Assembly (NCBI RefSeq): GCF_964199755.1
Contig: NC_133897.1
Location: 68,752,661-68,816,660, forward strand
Length of the DNA stretch: 64,000 bases
Reading direction: 5' to 3'
DNA from: Larus michahellis
Taxonomy: Eukaryota > Chordata > Aves > Charadriiformes > Laridae
Shown: positions 48,920 through 60,131 of the stretch, piece after piece
Layout of the letters: the number at the start of each line of letters is the position of its first letter
Numbering within the stretch: position 1 is the first letter of the stretch
Notes under the pieces: generated by a model
The model's database searches: none
Told to the model about the DNA's origin: nothing
The model's input: only the letters and a program-made list of their open reading frames with translations
Translations under genes and position numbers: made by a program

Positions 48920-49480
48920 CACTTCTTTTGTTGATAGTCCAGGGTTGCATGGGCCCGTCTTTCCCATGCCCCTTCCACCAGCCCTCGGGAAGTGGTGCCA
49001 CCTCTTCTGCATGGGTAGATGCTGGCATCCCGTCCTGGTAGAGGTGGCTGACGAGGAGCTTGGCGGGGATGCTTTGGAGGAAGTTGTGCGATGGCAAGGG
49101 CTCCTGCTTTTTCTTGGGTTTGTTCTTGGCTTTTTAACTGGCTTTGATTGTTTGTGATTGGTTTTCGTTGGTTTTTGAGTGTTTTCTTGGCCAGCCTTGC
49201 CCAAACTTCCTTGTGTCAGTGCAGAACTCTTGTGCTTGCGCAAAGGAAGAGCTGTGTGTGCATCTTGAATGTTTCCAGGGCTGGGGCATCTTTGGTGCCC
49301 TGTTGCTATTGTGTGGGCACAGCCAGGGTGGGTCTGGCTTCTTCTTCAGCCACCCCTTGGTTAGCTGAGGGGAGGGCTAGCTGAGGACAGCCACCCCGCA
49401 CTGGCTTTCTCATCCTCAGAGTGAAACGCTGCCAAGTCCAGGCCCCAATAACCTGGGTGGCGCTGCAGGGGAGTCCGAGA

Positions 49481-49630
49481 GGCTGTGGTGGTCTGCAGTG
49501 GTCTGTGAGGGTCTCCGGTGGTTTCCAACGTTGTCTGGAGGTCTCTGGTGGTCTCCAGCGGTGTCTGGCCGTCTCCGGTGGTGTCCGATGGACTCTGGCG
49601 GTTTCCAGCGGACTGCAGTGGTCTCCAGTG
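49481..49630. repeat. 10-bp minisatellite, about 15 units
   Basis: Consecutive 10-mers such as GTCTCCGGTG, GTTTCCAACG, GTCTCTGGTG, GTCTCCAGCG, GTGTCCGATG and GTTTCCAGCG run in register with no length change. The consensus is close to GTCTCCRGYG. The array ends against the solo LTR to its right. Confidence 0.9.
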
Positions 49631-49653
49631 CAAGAGCACCGGAGACCGCCGGA

Positions 49654-49962
49654 TGAAGAGAAAAAACTGGACTCCAGATGATCCAATGTGAATCAACAGA
49701 AGCCGTTTATTAAGCACAGATCATCATCTTTTATACCCTGTGTTGTAGCCGTACACGCGACTCACTTATTTCTGATTAGCTAGTTACACTGTCCACGCGC
49801 TGTGCATGCAGTTCGTTCACACATCAGATTGGTTACAAGAATTCTCATAGTAAATTGCTTAGTCATTAGCACAACATGTTTTCTACCTTCTCAGTTCTCG
49901 TTTTTCCCATGTACTAATTCCATCTTCTACCACCTGTTTTGCTCTTAATCTAATCTCTCACA
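49654..49962 (-). repeat. Solo LTR of a third family (edges approximate)
   Basis: On the minus strand it starts TGTGAGAGATTAG and shows TATAAAAG (near 49731) and AATAAA (49706-49711) in LTR order. No PBS, internal sequence or target-site duplication was seen. A poly(T) run lies just outside near 50007-50022. Confidence 0.6.
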
Positions 49963-50079
49963 GTAGGGAGGCTGGCTCACATGGCCATTTTCTCTCAGAT
50001 ACATTCCTTTTTTTTTTTTTTCCCAGTTCCCCTTCCTGGGTGGGGAGGGGTCATCGGGTGAGAGAATAACTGTCTAAAC

Positions 50080-53000
50080 GACAATAAATTGTTGTGGGTT
50101 TCTCAGAGCAGAAGAGGGAGTTACGTTGGAGCAGTTACAGGAAGAACTTGCCACCCACAGAGGACCGCTGAGACATTCCCAAACAAGCAGGGCTTTCCCA
50201 GGAAACCCCCTGTGGCTGCCCTGAAGGTCCTCGCCCTTCCCTGCCTCGCACCACGCAGCAGGGGAGGGAGCAGAGCCCATCTCCAGGAGTGCTGACCACC
50301 TCTCTGGTGACACCGGGAGGACAGAACAGGGTCTCCGCACGCCTCCCCCAAACCCATCCTCCCAGCCCAGATCAGATGTGGACCAGACACTGCAGCCAGG
50401 CTTCGGTGAGATGATGTGCCACCTCCATGCAAGCCCCTGCCACGGCAATGGTGGCGGGAAGCTGAGGGACCCCTGCCCGGCACTCCTAGTTCTTCTCAGT
50501 CCACAAAGTGGTAGTGATGGCGGTGTCCCTTCCGAGCTGAGTGACAAACACCACCACGACAGCCCGTGGAGAAGGAGGAACGTCTGGGAGGGGTTGGTGG
50601 GCAGGGGAGAAGATGGGCAGCAATTCAGTTGTGCCCTGCTCAGCTCAGGCAGGAGCCGAGTTCACGGTCTGCGATTTTACACCCCAAGTAAGACCGCCCA
50701 GACCCATGCTTGGCCACGAGACGGAGTCTGCCTCCTGGAGTGCCCGTTTTGGGGTTGGAAGCAGGGACAAGCTGCAAGGTCCTCAAAGGAAAGTCATCTC
50801 TGCTCCCACGATGTGCCTTTAGGTGCCCTGTTGGCATGCGTGTGAGGTTCCCCAGCCCGGCACGCTGGAGACACGGTGCTTGGGTGAAATACAGCCCACC
50901 GGCTACGATGCACCATAAACGGGACAGAGAGGTGCTGAGAGCTGTTCCCGTCCCGAGCAGGAAACCAAAAGGGATAATCCACAGCGAAGCCGTGAACGTC
51001 ACCTGCAGCTCTGTAAATTACAGGGAACGAAAAATGCAACCAGTGTGAACCAGTATTATGAATGCACCTTAACTACAGGCGCCGCATTGTAACGCGTGAC
51101 CTTGCTGAACTGGGGCAGTGGGAAAGAGCGAGTGAGTGAGTTTCAGCCTCAGAGCTACCCGGTGTGAAATATAAGCTGTTTTTCCAACCGCTTCTGCTGC
51201 CGCGTGCGATCCCACTCCATAGAGAGCGACTGTACAGAACGGGCTGACCGGCTAAACACACACGAGTCATGAGGCAGCTTTGTTGACAAACTGACTCATA
51301 TTTAGGGGGAAGGTGCCCAAGGCAAAGAACCGCCAAGATTAGCCAGCGAAAGCCCCAGCAAAGGCGCGCTGTGGGGAGTCGCAGCGCTGGAGCCTGGGAT
51401 AGCGCTGTGCCACCCGGCATCATCCCGAACACATGCGAAATAAAGAGATTGAAATGCCAGGTTAAGTATATTACGCTTTCCATACCTAAAATTAGGGGTA
51501 TAGCTAAAATTACCAACCCTTCCTCCAGCCCCAAAGTTAATTGTTCAGTTTGTTGTGCCACTAATTTGAAATATGCAGCTTCAGCATCCAGGTGTGTGAA
51601 GCTGCTTTCACACTGAAGCTGCTCTAAAGGCACAGACTTTGGGTAACGCACAATTAATGAGCTCAGATTCTGGAATGATCTGCATTCACTATCGGATTAC
51701 TATCCAGTAATCCATGTAAACATGTCAATGTCTGGTAAAGGGATTCTGGATTTACATGCACCAAATATCCTAATTTTGAGTCATTACACATCAATGTACT
51801 GAGCAAGAAGCTCAAAGGCGCAGTAAGGAATTAAGTCCTGACCATCAGCTGCATAAATCACAGGCACTGAGAAGTGTAACTGATGTAAAACTGCACTGTA
51901 AAGACATGCCAGGAATTACGGCGTACAGCCTCAGGCACATCCAGCTGTTGTTGTATTTGCCTTTAGAAAAATGGGAATTTTTTGCCATATACAGGAGAGA
52001 GAGGAGGAAAAAACCCAAAACATTTAATGTAAGGTGCAACAAGAGACTCCACTCTAAAAAGAAAGACTCTCAGTCTGGTGGCATTAATTTAATGAAACTG
52101 TCACTTCTTTATGCGTTTGGTTATTGACGTCTAGAGATCACAACAGTCTCCACACCAAACACCACGCACAAAGGAATCCAATTGGGACAAAACCTTTGGA
52201 CGGGCACCGCAGCCACACTGACCCTGCCATCACTGTCAGGTACTTTTCCAGCACACACAAAGCCATTCACACAGGTGTTTTAAAATCATTTAACAGCATT
52301 AAAACCCCTGTCCTGGTGAGGACAAGGAAGTGGTGTTACCAGGAAGCACAGAGGAGCTGCTTTAGAATAACAAACACAGTTCCCAGAGAAGATTTCTCAT
52401 CTTTTTCTGAGAATTGTCCTGTGGTGGGTTCTGCTGCAGGGTGGGAGAAACTGCGGCTGGGGGGACATGCCTGGCAGAGGAATCCTGCAGCCCCAGGGCT
52501 GGCTCCACAGCTGTGCCCAGGGTAGGGGGTCCCAAGGCAGGAGAGAAGCCTCAGCATCACCCTGTGCCACAGGGCAGCTGTACGAGTCTCACGTGGGCCA
52601 CATCTGCCTTGGGGGCAGGGAAGACCCTTTCCCCAAAAGACCAGCCTTCCCCCTTTCCTAGAATATTGTCCGGTGGGTTCAGCGCTCTGGCTTTCTCTCT
52701 GCTGTGGACAGAAACAGGAGCGTTGCAGGTGAGTTTTGGCTTCACAGAGCTAAACCGAGAAAAACCTTGCATCTTTCCTTACCCAGGAACTCAAACAAGC
52801 GCCCCACGCCCCCTCCAGCTCTCAGCTGCAGGATTCAGCTAAGACACACGGGATGGGCAGAGGAGAGGGAGGGAGAAGGCAACTCATCTCCAAGTCGCAG
52901 GCCCTGTGTGGGGCTGCCCTGACCTCTGCCGGGCTGCTCCCACCACCCACCCTGCCTGCAGCCTGCCTGCAAGCCCTCTGCCACATCCACTTCTGCGTCC

Positions 53001-53480
53001 AGCGCTCAGGCATCTTCCTTAGTCAGAGCCCTGAAGCATAAGTGAAGCAGCAATTAAGTTCCTAAAGGAACGAGGAAGGTCGTTTTCATTAAACCAGACC
53101 CCACCATCACTTAAGACTCCCTGCAGGCATAAAAAGCTAGCGGGACCTTCTGTGACAAGGGCTGCCCCAAACGGCCATTCCTGCCCTGAGAGCTTTCATC
53201 TGCCCCCTTTGCTCCTCTTAGACTTCAAAATTCGTTTTCACACCTCATGTGCCTCTCCAGGAGAGAAAAGTCTCTCCAGGACGCGGCTGCAGCAACACAT
53301 GCACATTTCCACCCCAGAGGCAACAGCTGATAAAGCATTAGGAAGCACTGTATCAAAAAAAAACCCTTTAACAGCGGGGCAAGGCAAGGGATTGTCCCCG
53401 AGAGCCAGCCGAGGCCACCAGGAGCCAGCCCAGCACTCGCCAGCCTGCTTGCCAGCCCCACAGCGGCCGCTTTAGCCGGG
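50080..53480. other. No gene recognised
   Basis: Moderately GC-rich unique sequence with short frames. A 192-codon minus-strand frame at 51073-51651 has a hydrophobic stretch (EEGLVILAIPLILGM) but no motif that allows a call. Confidence 0.3.
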
Positions 53481-53527
53481 CTCCCTGCAGCGGGCCCTTG
53501 GCCGCCGCTACATCACGGTTCGTCACC

Positions 53528-53649
53528 ATGGTCGAACGCCGCATCCGCGTCCCTAGTTGCACCGCTGCCATGGCGGAGCCGGGCGCAGGCACCGCAGCTC
53601 CCCAGCGGATGGGCAAAAAGCGGTGGCTGCGCTACCTCGATAGCGCTGG
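53528..53649 (+). CDS. Candidate first coding exon in a CpG island
   Basis: Two in-frame ATGs with good Kozak context lie at 53528 (CACCATGG) and 53570 (GCCATGG). The frame continues through APQRMGKKRWLRYLDSAG and ends at a strong donor, CTGG|GTAAGC (53650). The surroundings are CpG-rich. The ERV3 LTR begins 10 bp past the exon end. The next exon was not found, so the product is unnamed; the basic-aromatic end KKRWLRYLD is its most searchable feature. Confidence 0.5.
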
Positions 53650-53659
53650 GTAAGCCCAG

Positions 53660-54094
53660 TGTTATAGTTGAATTTAAAATAAATCAAGTCCGAAATAGAT
53701 TCAATAAATATTTATTGAGGTAGGAAGGCAAAAGCAGCGCTGGGCGGCCGGGGAGTCGCAGCTCCACCAAAGGCTCGCAAATTCAAGCAAGCTGAGCAGC
53801 TCTTTTTATCTTCACGGAGGTCGGGTTTCGACATCTTCGGTACGCCCCTCCGTACCTTCTTGCTTGAGGTAGTTTAGATAAAATGTTGGTCACAGAATCA
53901 GCTCAAAACAATACATTCTGATAACATTGTGGTTAAGCTTTTTGTCAAACAGGAGTTCCCATGTTGGTGTAGCAAGATAACATTGTGGACATGTCTCTTC
54001 TGGTAAAACAGGGAGTTCTCAAGACTGCCACAATGGGTTCGTTCCTCTTGCTTAACTTGTTTGATCAGCAAATCACCTTTAGTTACTTATTACA
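53660..54094 (-). repeat. ERV3 3' LTR
   Basis: 435 bp from TGTTATAG to TTATTACA on the plus strand. The internal neighbour is a minus-strand polypurine tract (AAAAGAAGGGGGGGAT). A minus-strand AATAAA lies near 53709. Confidence 0.96.
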
Positions 54095-54108
54095 ATCCCC
54101 CCCTTCTT

Positions 54109-55947
54109 TTATTTATAAGTGATTTGCTGATCAAACCTAGACAATACCTCACAAGCTGCATCTAATTCAGGATTTTCGTTCGGTATAAGTTTCATTTCCA
54201 GTTCTGATTGCTTCATCACCATTAGCTGCACTTTTTCTAACCTGCTTTCAACAAAGGTTACAAATTTGTTAATGACACAGGGTCCAAAAGTCAGAGCCAA
54301 TAGCAACATCATGAGGGGTCCCGCCAAAGTAGAAATTAAGGTACTCAGCCATGGTGACTGATTAAACCAAGATTCATACCAGGAGGACTGAGCCTCTCGC
54401 TCTCGTTTTCTTTTCTCTAATCCCTCTCTCAGTTTAGCTAACGAATCTCTTACTACCCCTGTATGGTCAGCATAAAAGCAACATTCTTCACCTAGGGCAG
54501 CACATAATCCTCCGTTTTGCAAGAACAAAAGGTCCAATCCTCTTCAATTCTGTAAAACTACTTCCGACAATGAGGTCAATGATTTCTCTAAATAGGAAAT
54601 AGATTTTTCTATTCGGGCCAAATCTTCGTCTACTGCAGCTCTTAGAGATGTTAGACTCTGCTGTTGTTGCACCAAGGAGGTTATGCCAGTGGCGGTCCCA
54701 GCGACCCCTAAACCAAGTAGAGTAGCTATAGTAATTGTAGATATTGGCTCTCGTTTGTTGATTTTATGTCCTAAATTGCTCCAGTGTAAATACATAGTTT
54801 CTTCCCCATGTAAGAGGATTCTAGGTACCACAGTAACCTGTACACAAAATTCTGAGATACTTTTCTTGAGAACAGCAGTGGACAAACACGGTGTTAATCC
54901 GGTTATGGAGCAGACCCACCATGCCCCAGGACTGGGCAGAACCCATTTAGTATTAGATGTAAAGTTTTGAGTCTGGTTGGTACATAGAGTTCTTCTCTCG
55001 TTCGTTACCTTCCCTATACACCAACCACTCCCTCTGACCTGTTGGAGAGTAATCCCCGCCTTCCGTTCCTTCCAATTACATCTGGAGGGATTGTCCTCGG
55101 TAGAGGTATTAAAAGGAGATGACACAGCTATCCCCTCATAAAAAGGGGGCTTTATGTCATAACATAACCAACAGGAAATGGTAAAATTTGGATTTGTTGT
55201 ATTTAAAGCTTGATAGGCTGCCTGCATTACAGCCCATAAGGGTTCATTGTCTTTGGGTATTTTCTCCACTTTATTTGTAGAGGTTAGGTATGTCCCTGGG
55301 GTGACTGAGGCTGTGGAGTTTCCTGCCTTTGGCTTCTTCTTTTTCCCTTTTTGCTTTGTGATGACTCGATTGGGCCCTACTGCTTGTGGCATTTTAACTT
55401 CCCGTTTTTGAATGAATATTAGTCCTCCTCTATCAGTTCCAGATTCCCAATATCGCATTCCCCAGGTTCGTCCCAATAACCATCCGTGGTCATTAGGCTG
55501 CAGGATTTCTAGTATAACATGCTTACAGTTGCCAAGGTGGGGGCCCTCTATGTGTCCATCCCAGCTAGGAGCTGGCGGGTTGCATCCTCTGGGTCCCCAT
55601 GTTATAGTTAAAAATCTATCTTTAATGGCTACGTCCCAGTTTGAAGCTATGGTTTCACATCCCCAATATGCACAGTAATAGTGATTAGGGAAATTGCAAT
55701 AGCTTTTCCCTGGATTCAAACTGGGGCAGAGATAAAAAGGTTTTATTGCTCTTTCTCGTCGGCCAGGTGGGTCTAGTTCATAAAAGACTAAATCTTCCAA
55801 TTTAACTTGGAATTCTGGGGGCCCGGCTGTCACATTATACCGAACTTCCATTGAATCTTCCCATCGACCTAAGGTCCAATTGAAGGGTTGATGTTCATTT
55901 TCTAAAGTTATGTTAATCAATACCATTAATAGGATACCAGCTTTCAT
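54109..55947 (-). pseudogene. env: ERV3 env with one in-frame stop
   Basis: Frame 54544-55947 (467 codons) holds a short signal segment and a glycosylated surface subunit with the CWLC motif (residues 259-262) typical of gammaretroviral SU. It continues with a basic cleavage-type site (KINKRE, about 395-400), a hydrophobic fusion-peptide-like run (TIATLLGLGVAGTA) and a heptad region. A TGA at 54541-54543 interrupts it. The following 142 codons, in the same frame, carry the C-x6-CC motif (CAALGEECC), the anchor ([15 protein letters not shown]) and a cytoplasmic tail. With the stop, only a product without anchor would be made. The env ATG lies about 155 bp past the accessory stop, and expression would normally need a spliced RNA. 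Confidence 0.93.
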
Positions 55948-56102
55948 TTCCCCACTGTTTAGTACCTCTCTGCCTTCCTCGTCTACTCCTTTGCAGAGAG
56001 CAACGGGATATCAAGATCTTCTCGGCAGCAGCAGATAGTCTTCAGGGGAATTTTGCTGTTATCCTGTCAATAATTTCCAAGATCTAAAGAGTTAGTTATC
56101 TC

Positions 56103-56645
56103 TCAAATATATTTCCACCTATGTGGTTGTTGTGCCCGTTTCCAGGCGAATCTTATAGCACACTGTCTTAAAACTCTATACCAGTCTGTTTCATATACTT
56201 CCCAAAGTTCAGGTACTGACAGTTCCCACCCACAAAATAATTTACGAATTTCCACTGGATCCTCTGGTCCCCTGGCACGTATCAAATCATTGCGACATTT
56301 CATACAGTAGGGTTGTCTCTTAAATGAAACACAGGACCAATCTCTATTACAATTTAGACATCGGCAAACAACCCAACATAAATGTCCGGAAGTAGGGTGT
56401 TTTAAGCAGGGTATTCCCCAGAGATCTCCTATTCCGGTTGATTCGGGTATCTCCGTCTCTGTTTCGCAACAAAATGGAAAAACCTGGGGAGTTCCTGTTA
56501 GTTTGTATAATCCACCCCCCCCTGTTTGGTCCGGTATCCTTTCTTCACTCCAAGGTGCAAAATATACCTTTCGTAGAGTATTTCCTGGTGATATTTGGAA
56601 CCATCGATATAAACTATCTCTTACTTCCCTTCTGGAGTGGTTCAT
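56103..56645 (-). CDS. ERV3 accessory ORF between pol and env (180 aa, Cys/His-rich)
   Basis: An intact 180-codon frame fills the space between pol and env. Its ATG overlaps the pol stop (AAATGA). The N-terminal box is LYRWFQISPGNTLRK (residues 12-26). The core has C80-x2-H83, H88, C90, C94, C96-x2-C99 and C114-x2-C117, a pattern suited to one or two zinc sites. The C-terminal part has FCGWELSVPELWE (136-148) and a basic end. There is no signal peptide or membrane segment, so a cytoplasmic or nuclear protein is likely. ERV2 has a homologue at the same place. I know of no such gene in simple gammaretroviruses, and its function is unknown. Alternatives are a captured host exon or a divergent leader for env. 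Confidence 0.8.
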   Translation of the reverse strand: MNHSRREVRDSLYRWFQISPGNTLRKVYFAPWSEERIPDQTGGGGLYKLTGTPQVFPFCCETETEIPESTGIGDLWGIPCLKHPTSGHLCWVVCRCLNCNRDWSCVSFKRQPYCMKCRNDLIRARGPEDPVEIRKLFCGWELSVPELWEVYETDWYRVLRQCAIRFAWKRAQQPHRWKYI

Positions 56646-58790
56646 TTACCGGTCTCGCTTTTCCTTATCTTTACTCGAAGATCTCCTGGTTCCGACGTCA
56701 CAGTCCACTTCTCTGGGAAGATAGGTCCCTTAATCCTACTAGCGTGAGTCCATCCTTTTTCTGCTGTCCGTACAGCCGTATCTGTGGTAAGTAAAACAAC
56801 AAAGGGTCCTTCCCAACGGGGTGTTAGGGAGGTTTCTTTCCAGGTTTTGATTAGTACCTGGTCTCCGGGCTGGATTCGGTGTATGGAAATGTCCAAGGGA
56901 GGTCTTTGTACTACCAAGCCCTTCTTTCTTAGTTCCTGTCTTCTTTTTGTAAGTTCTAAAATATATTCTGTTAAAAGTTTATCCTCGACTTTTGGGTGTT
57001 CCACTAATAACCCAAAGTCATAAGGCATTCCATACAACATTTCAAAGGGGGATATACCAGTATCTGTTCTTGGCTGAGTTCTAATGTAAAGCAAAGCCAA
57101 TGGGAAACATTTAACCCAATTCATTTTTGTTTCCACCATAAGTTTGGTTAGGTGTTTCTTTATCTCCCCATTCATTCTTTCTACTTTCCCAGAACTCTGT
57201 GGGTGCCAGGGAGTATGGTATTCCCATTTTGTACCAAACAATTCAGTTGTCTCTTTAATTACTTTGGATGTGAAATGTGGACCTCGGTCTGAGTCAATTA
57301 CCACAACAGTCCCATATCTTGGAATAATTTCTTCCAAAAGAATCTTAATAACTGTCTTTGCAGTAGCTCTTACCACTGGAAAGGCTTCTACAAAGTGCGT
57401 AAGGTGATCAACGAAGACCAATAAATACTGATATCTCCCCACCTTTGGCAATTCGGTAAAATCCACCTGTATTTTCTCAAAGGGTCTTTTAGCCAATTCA
57501 CGACCTCCTTGAACCTTTTCCCTAAGTTGTCGTTTATTCACTTTGTGACAGGTTAAACATCCCTCTAAAATCCTTTTAGCTAGACCGTATATTCCGACAC
57601 AGGCATAGTTTGTCTCAAACTGATCCACTAAAGCTTGAATTCCCCAATGAGTTTTATGGTGTAATTTATTCAGTATTCCCCGAGCTAATCCTTTTGGAAG
57701 AATTTCCCTGCCATCTGGTAGCAGCCATTTATCGCCATCTCTCTTTGCTCCAATTTGTTGTAGCTTATCCAATTCTTGGAGAGTGAAAGTTTTATCTAAT
57801 TTTAGCCTTCCAGGTTCCTCTCTCAAGGTCTGAACCATTAATAATGCAGCCCGTTTTGCCTCCGCGTCGGCAAGATTGTTTCCTCTTACAGTATGGGTTA
57901 GTCCCTTCTGGTGTCCTTTTACATGGACTATGGCTATCTTTAGTGGACCTCTTAATGCCTTTAAAACTTCTAAGATTAGCTTTTCATGGACTAATCCTTT
58001 TCCCTGGGTGTTAATTAAGCCTCTCTCTTCCCAAATTTTTCCAAAAGTATGTACCACCCCAAAGGTATACTTTGAATCTGTATAAATAGTTCCAACTTTA
58101 TTTTCTAAGAGCTTTAATGCCCTTAGCATAGCATATAACTCACACGCTTGTGCGGACCAGGCTTTACTTAATGGTCCTGATTCTTTTATCTTAAAAGTAT
58201 ACCCATCCACAATAGCATAACCTGATTTCCGTTGTCCTTCAACCACTCGTGAGGAGCCGTCCACAAATAATTTTTCTCCTTCGTCTAATTCATTGTCTTC
58301 TAAGTCCTCCCTTATTTTAGTCTGCAAATTTATTAGTTGGAGGCAGTCATGTGTCAAATCTTCTTTAGGTTCTCCGTATAAAAATTGGGCAGGATTCTGA
58401 ATAGAAGTGGTTTCCATTTCTAGTCGAGGGGGGTTAATTAAAATTCCCTCATATTTTAGCAGTCGACTATCTGTAAGCCACTTATCAGCCCGTTGTTGCA
58501 ATACTCCTCGAATGTTATGGGGGGTGTATACTTTTAGTTCACCTCCCAAGGTGACTTTTCCAACTTCTTCCACTACTAATGCAGTGGCCACTATTGCTTG
58601 CAAGCAGGTGGGCCACCCGCGGCTTACAGGATCCAGTATTTTAGAATAATATCCTACAGGCTTTCTCTGCCCTGCCCATCCTTGGGTCAGAACCCCGTAA
58701 GCTGTCCCGTTATCTACATTGATAAAGAGTTGAAAGGGTTTACGGATATCGGGTAAACTGAGGACAGGTGCTTCTACCAGATCTTTTTAT
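56642..58790 (-). pseudogene. pol: ERV3 pol, second part: RNase H and integrase
   Basis: This frame continues pol after a frameshift near 58785; its first ATG is at 58603. RNase H acidic residues appear in LFVDGSSR, QACELYAML and IYTDSKY. Integrase has the HHCC pairs (HKTHWG with CLTCHK) and the DDE residues in IQVDFTEL, VIDSDRGPHF and SSGKVERMN, all intact. The C-terminal domain includes GDQVLIKTWK and RWEGPFVVLL. The stop TGA (56642-56644) overlaps the accessory ATG. Confidence 0.93.
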
Positions 58791-60131
58791 ATTTTCCCAA
58801 CGATTCTCATCTTCAGGGGACCATTTTACCAACCCGTTTTTAGTTAATTTTTCGTACAAGAATTTTACTTTACTGCTGTAATTTTCTATCCACTGTCGAC
58901 AATACCCTAATAATCCTAATAACTGTCTTATCTGTCTTTTATTAGTGGGAGCTGTTAGAGACAAAATTCCTTTTACTCTTTCGGGATCTAATTTCTTGTG
59001 TCCCTTTATGAGCCAATGCCCCAAATATTTTACCTCTTCTTCAGTAAACTGTAATTTGGATTTAGAGACCTTTAATCCCTTGAGGCCTAAAAAGTTCAAT
59101 AATTTGATGCTCTCATTTCTGACTTCTTCTTGAGTTCTTCCAGCGATCAATAAATCATCCACGTATTGTATTAGAATTAGTCCCTGACTTAATTCATAAG
59201 ATTCCAGTAACTGTTCCAGAGCTTGTCCAAACAAGTTCGGAGACTCTGTAAATCCCTGGGGCAAAACGGTCCACCGTAATTGTTGTTTTCTATGGGTCTT
59301 GGGGTTCTCCCACTCGAAAGCAAAATAGTCCCTACATTTTCCTTCTAAGGGACAAGCCCAAAAAGCATCTTTTAAATCTATAACACTATACCATTTATAA
59401 TCTGGACTTAACTGATTAAGTATAGTGTGCGGGTTAGCCACCACAGGGAACCGGGTAATGGTTCGTTCATTTACGGCTCTCAGATCTTGTACTAAACGAT
59501 AGGACCCATCCGGCTTCTTTACGGGCAATATGGGAGTATTGTGGGGAGACATACAGGGTTCCAAAAGCCCTTGGGCCAAAAGTCTCTCAATTACTGGCTG
59601 CAACCCTTCTCTCCCCTCCCTAGAGATGGGATACTGTTTTATCCTAATTGGCTGGTCTGGGTCTTTTATGGAGACCGTGATCGGTTTGATATTTAATTTT
59701 CCCACCGACCCTGGGCTATACCAAGTTTCTGGATTAATCTTGGCTTCATCTTCTGCAGTTAATAAGCATAATCTTACTTTTAATTTCTCTTGCTCTACTT
59801 CCAAATTGATTCCTAATTCCACCATCAGGTCTCGTCCCAAGAGGTTATACTCAGCTTCTGGGACCAATAAAAATGTTCCCACCCCATATTTATTTGGGGC
59901 TTCTATTGTTACATTCCTTATCGGGGGCACCTTAAAGGGTTCCCCCTTTGCACCAACTACTTGGAGTTTATCCTTTGATTCAACACATCCAGATGGTAAC
60001 TTTTGGACTGTTGATCTTTCGGCACCCGAGTCCACAAGGAACTCGAACACTTCGTGCTGAGGACCCAATTTCAATTTTATCAAGGGCTCAGTAACCTTTG
60101 GGGTCCCCAGCAAATAGAGCCCCTGACCCCC
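58740..60131 (-). pseudogene. pol: ERV3 pro-pol, first part: protease and reverse transcriptase
   Basis: The frame is in phase with gag, separated only by the TAG. Protease has the active loop LVDSGAERS and LLGRDLMVELG. RT has VQDLRAVNERT, SVIDLKDAFWACPL with its catalytic Asp, LPQGFTESPNLFGQALE and the active site QYVDDLLIAG (YVDD about residues 317-320 from 60113). The frame derails after LVKWSPEDENRWENIK into unrelated codons and stops at 58740. That single shift is the main lesion in pol. Confidence 0.93.

Noticed and set aside
49306-49717. PPET/ETTGD-type repeated peptides on the minus strand
   Set aside because: Translation of the 10-bp minisatellite. Several frames are open at once and extend into an LTR.
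51073-51651. 192-codon minus-strand ORF with a hydrophobic segment, considered as env
   Set aside because: No Cys motif, heptads or adjoining retroviral gene; the hydrophobic run alone is not enough.
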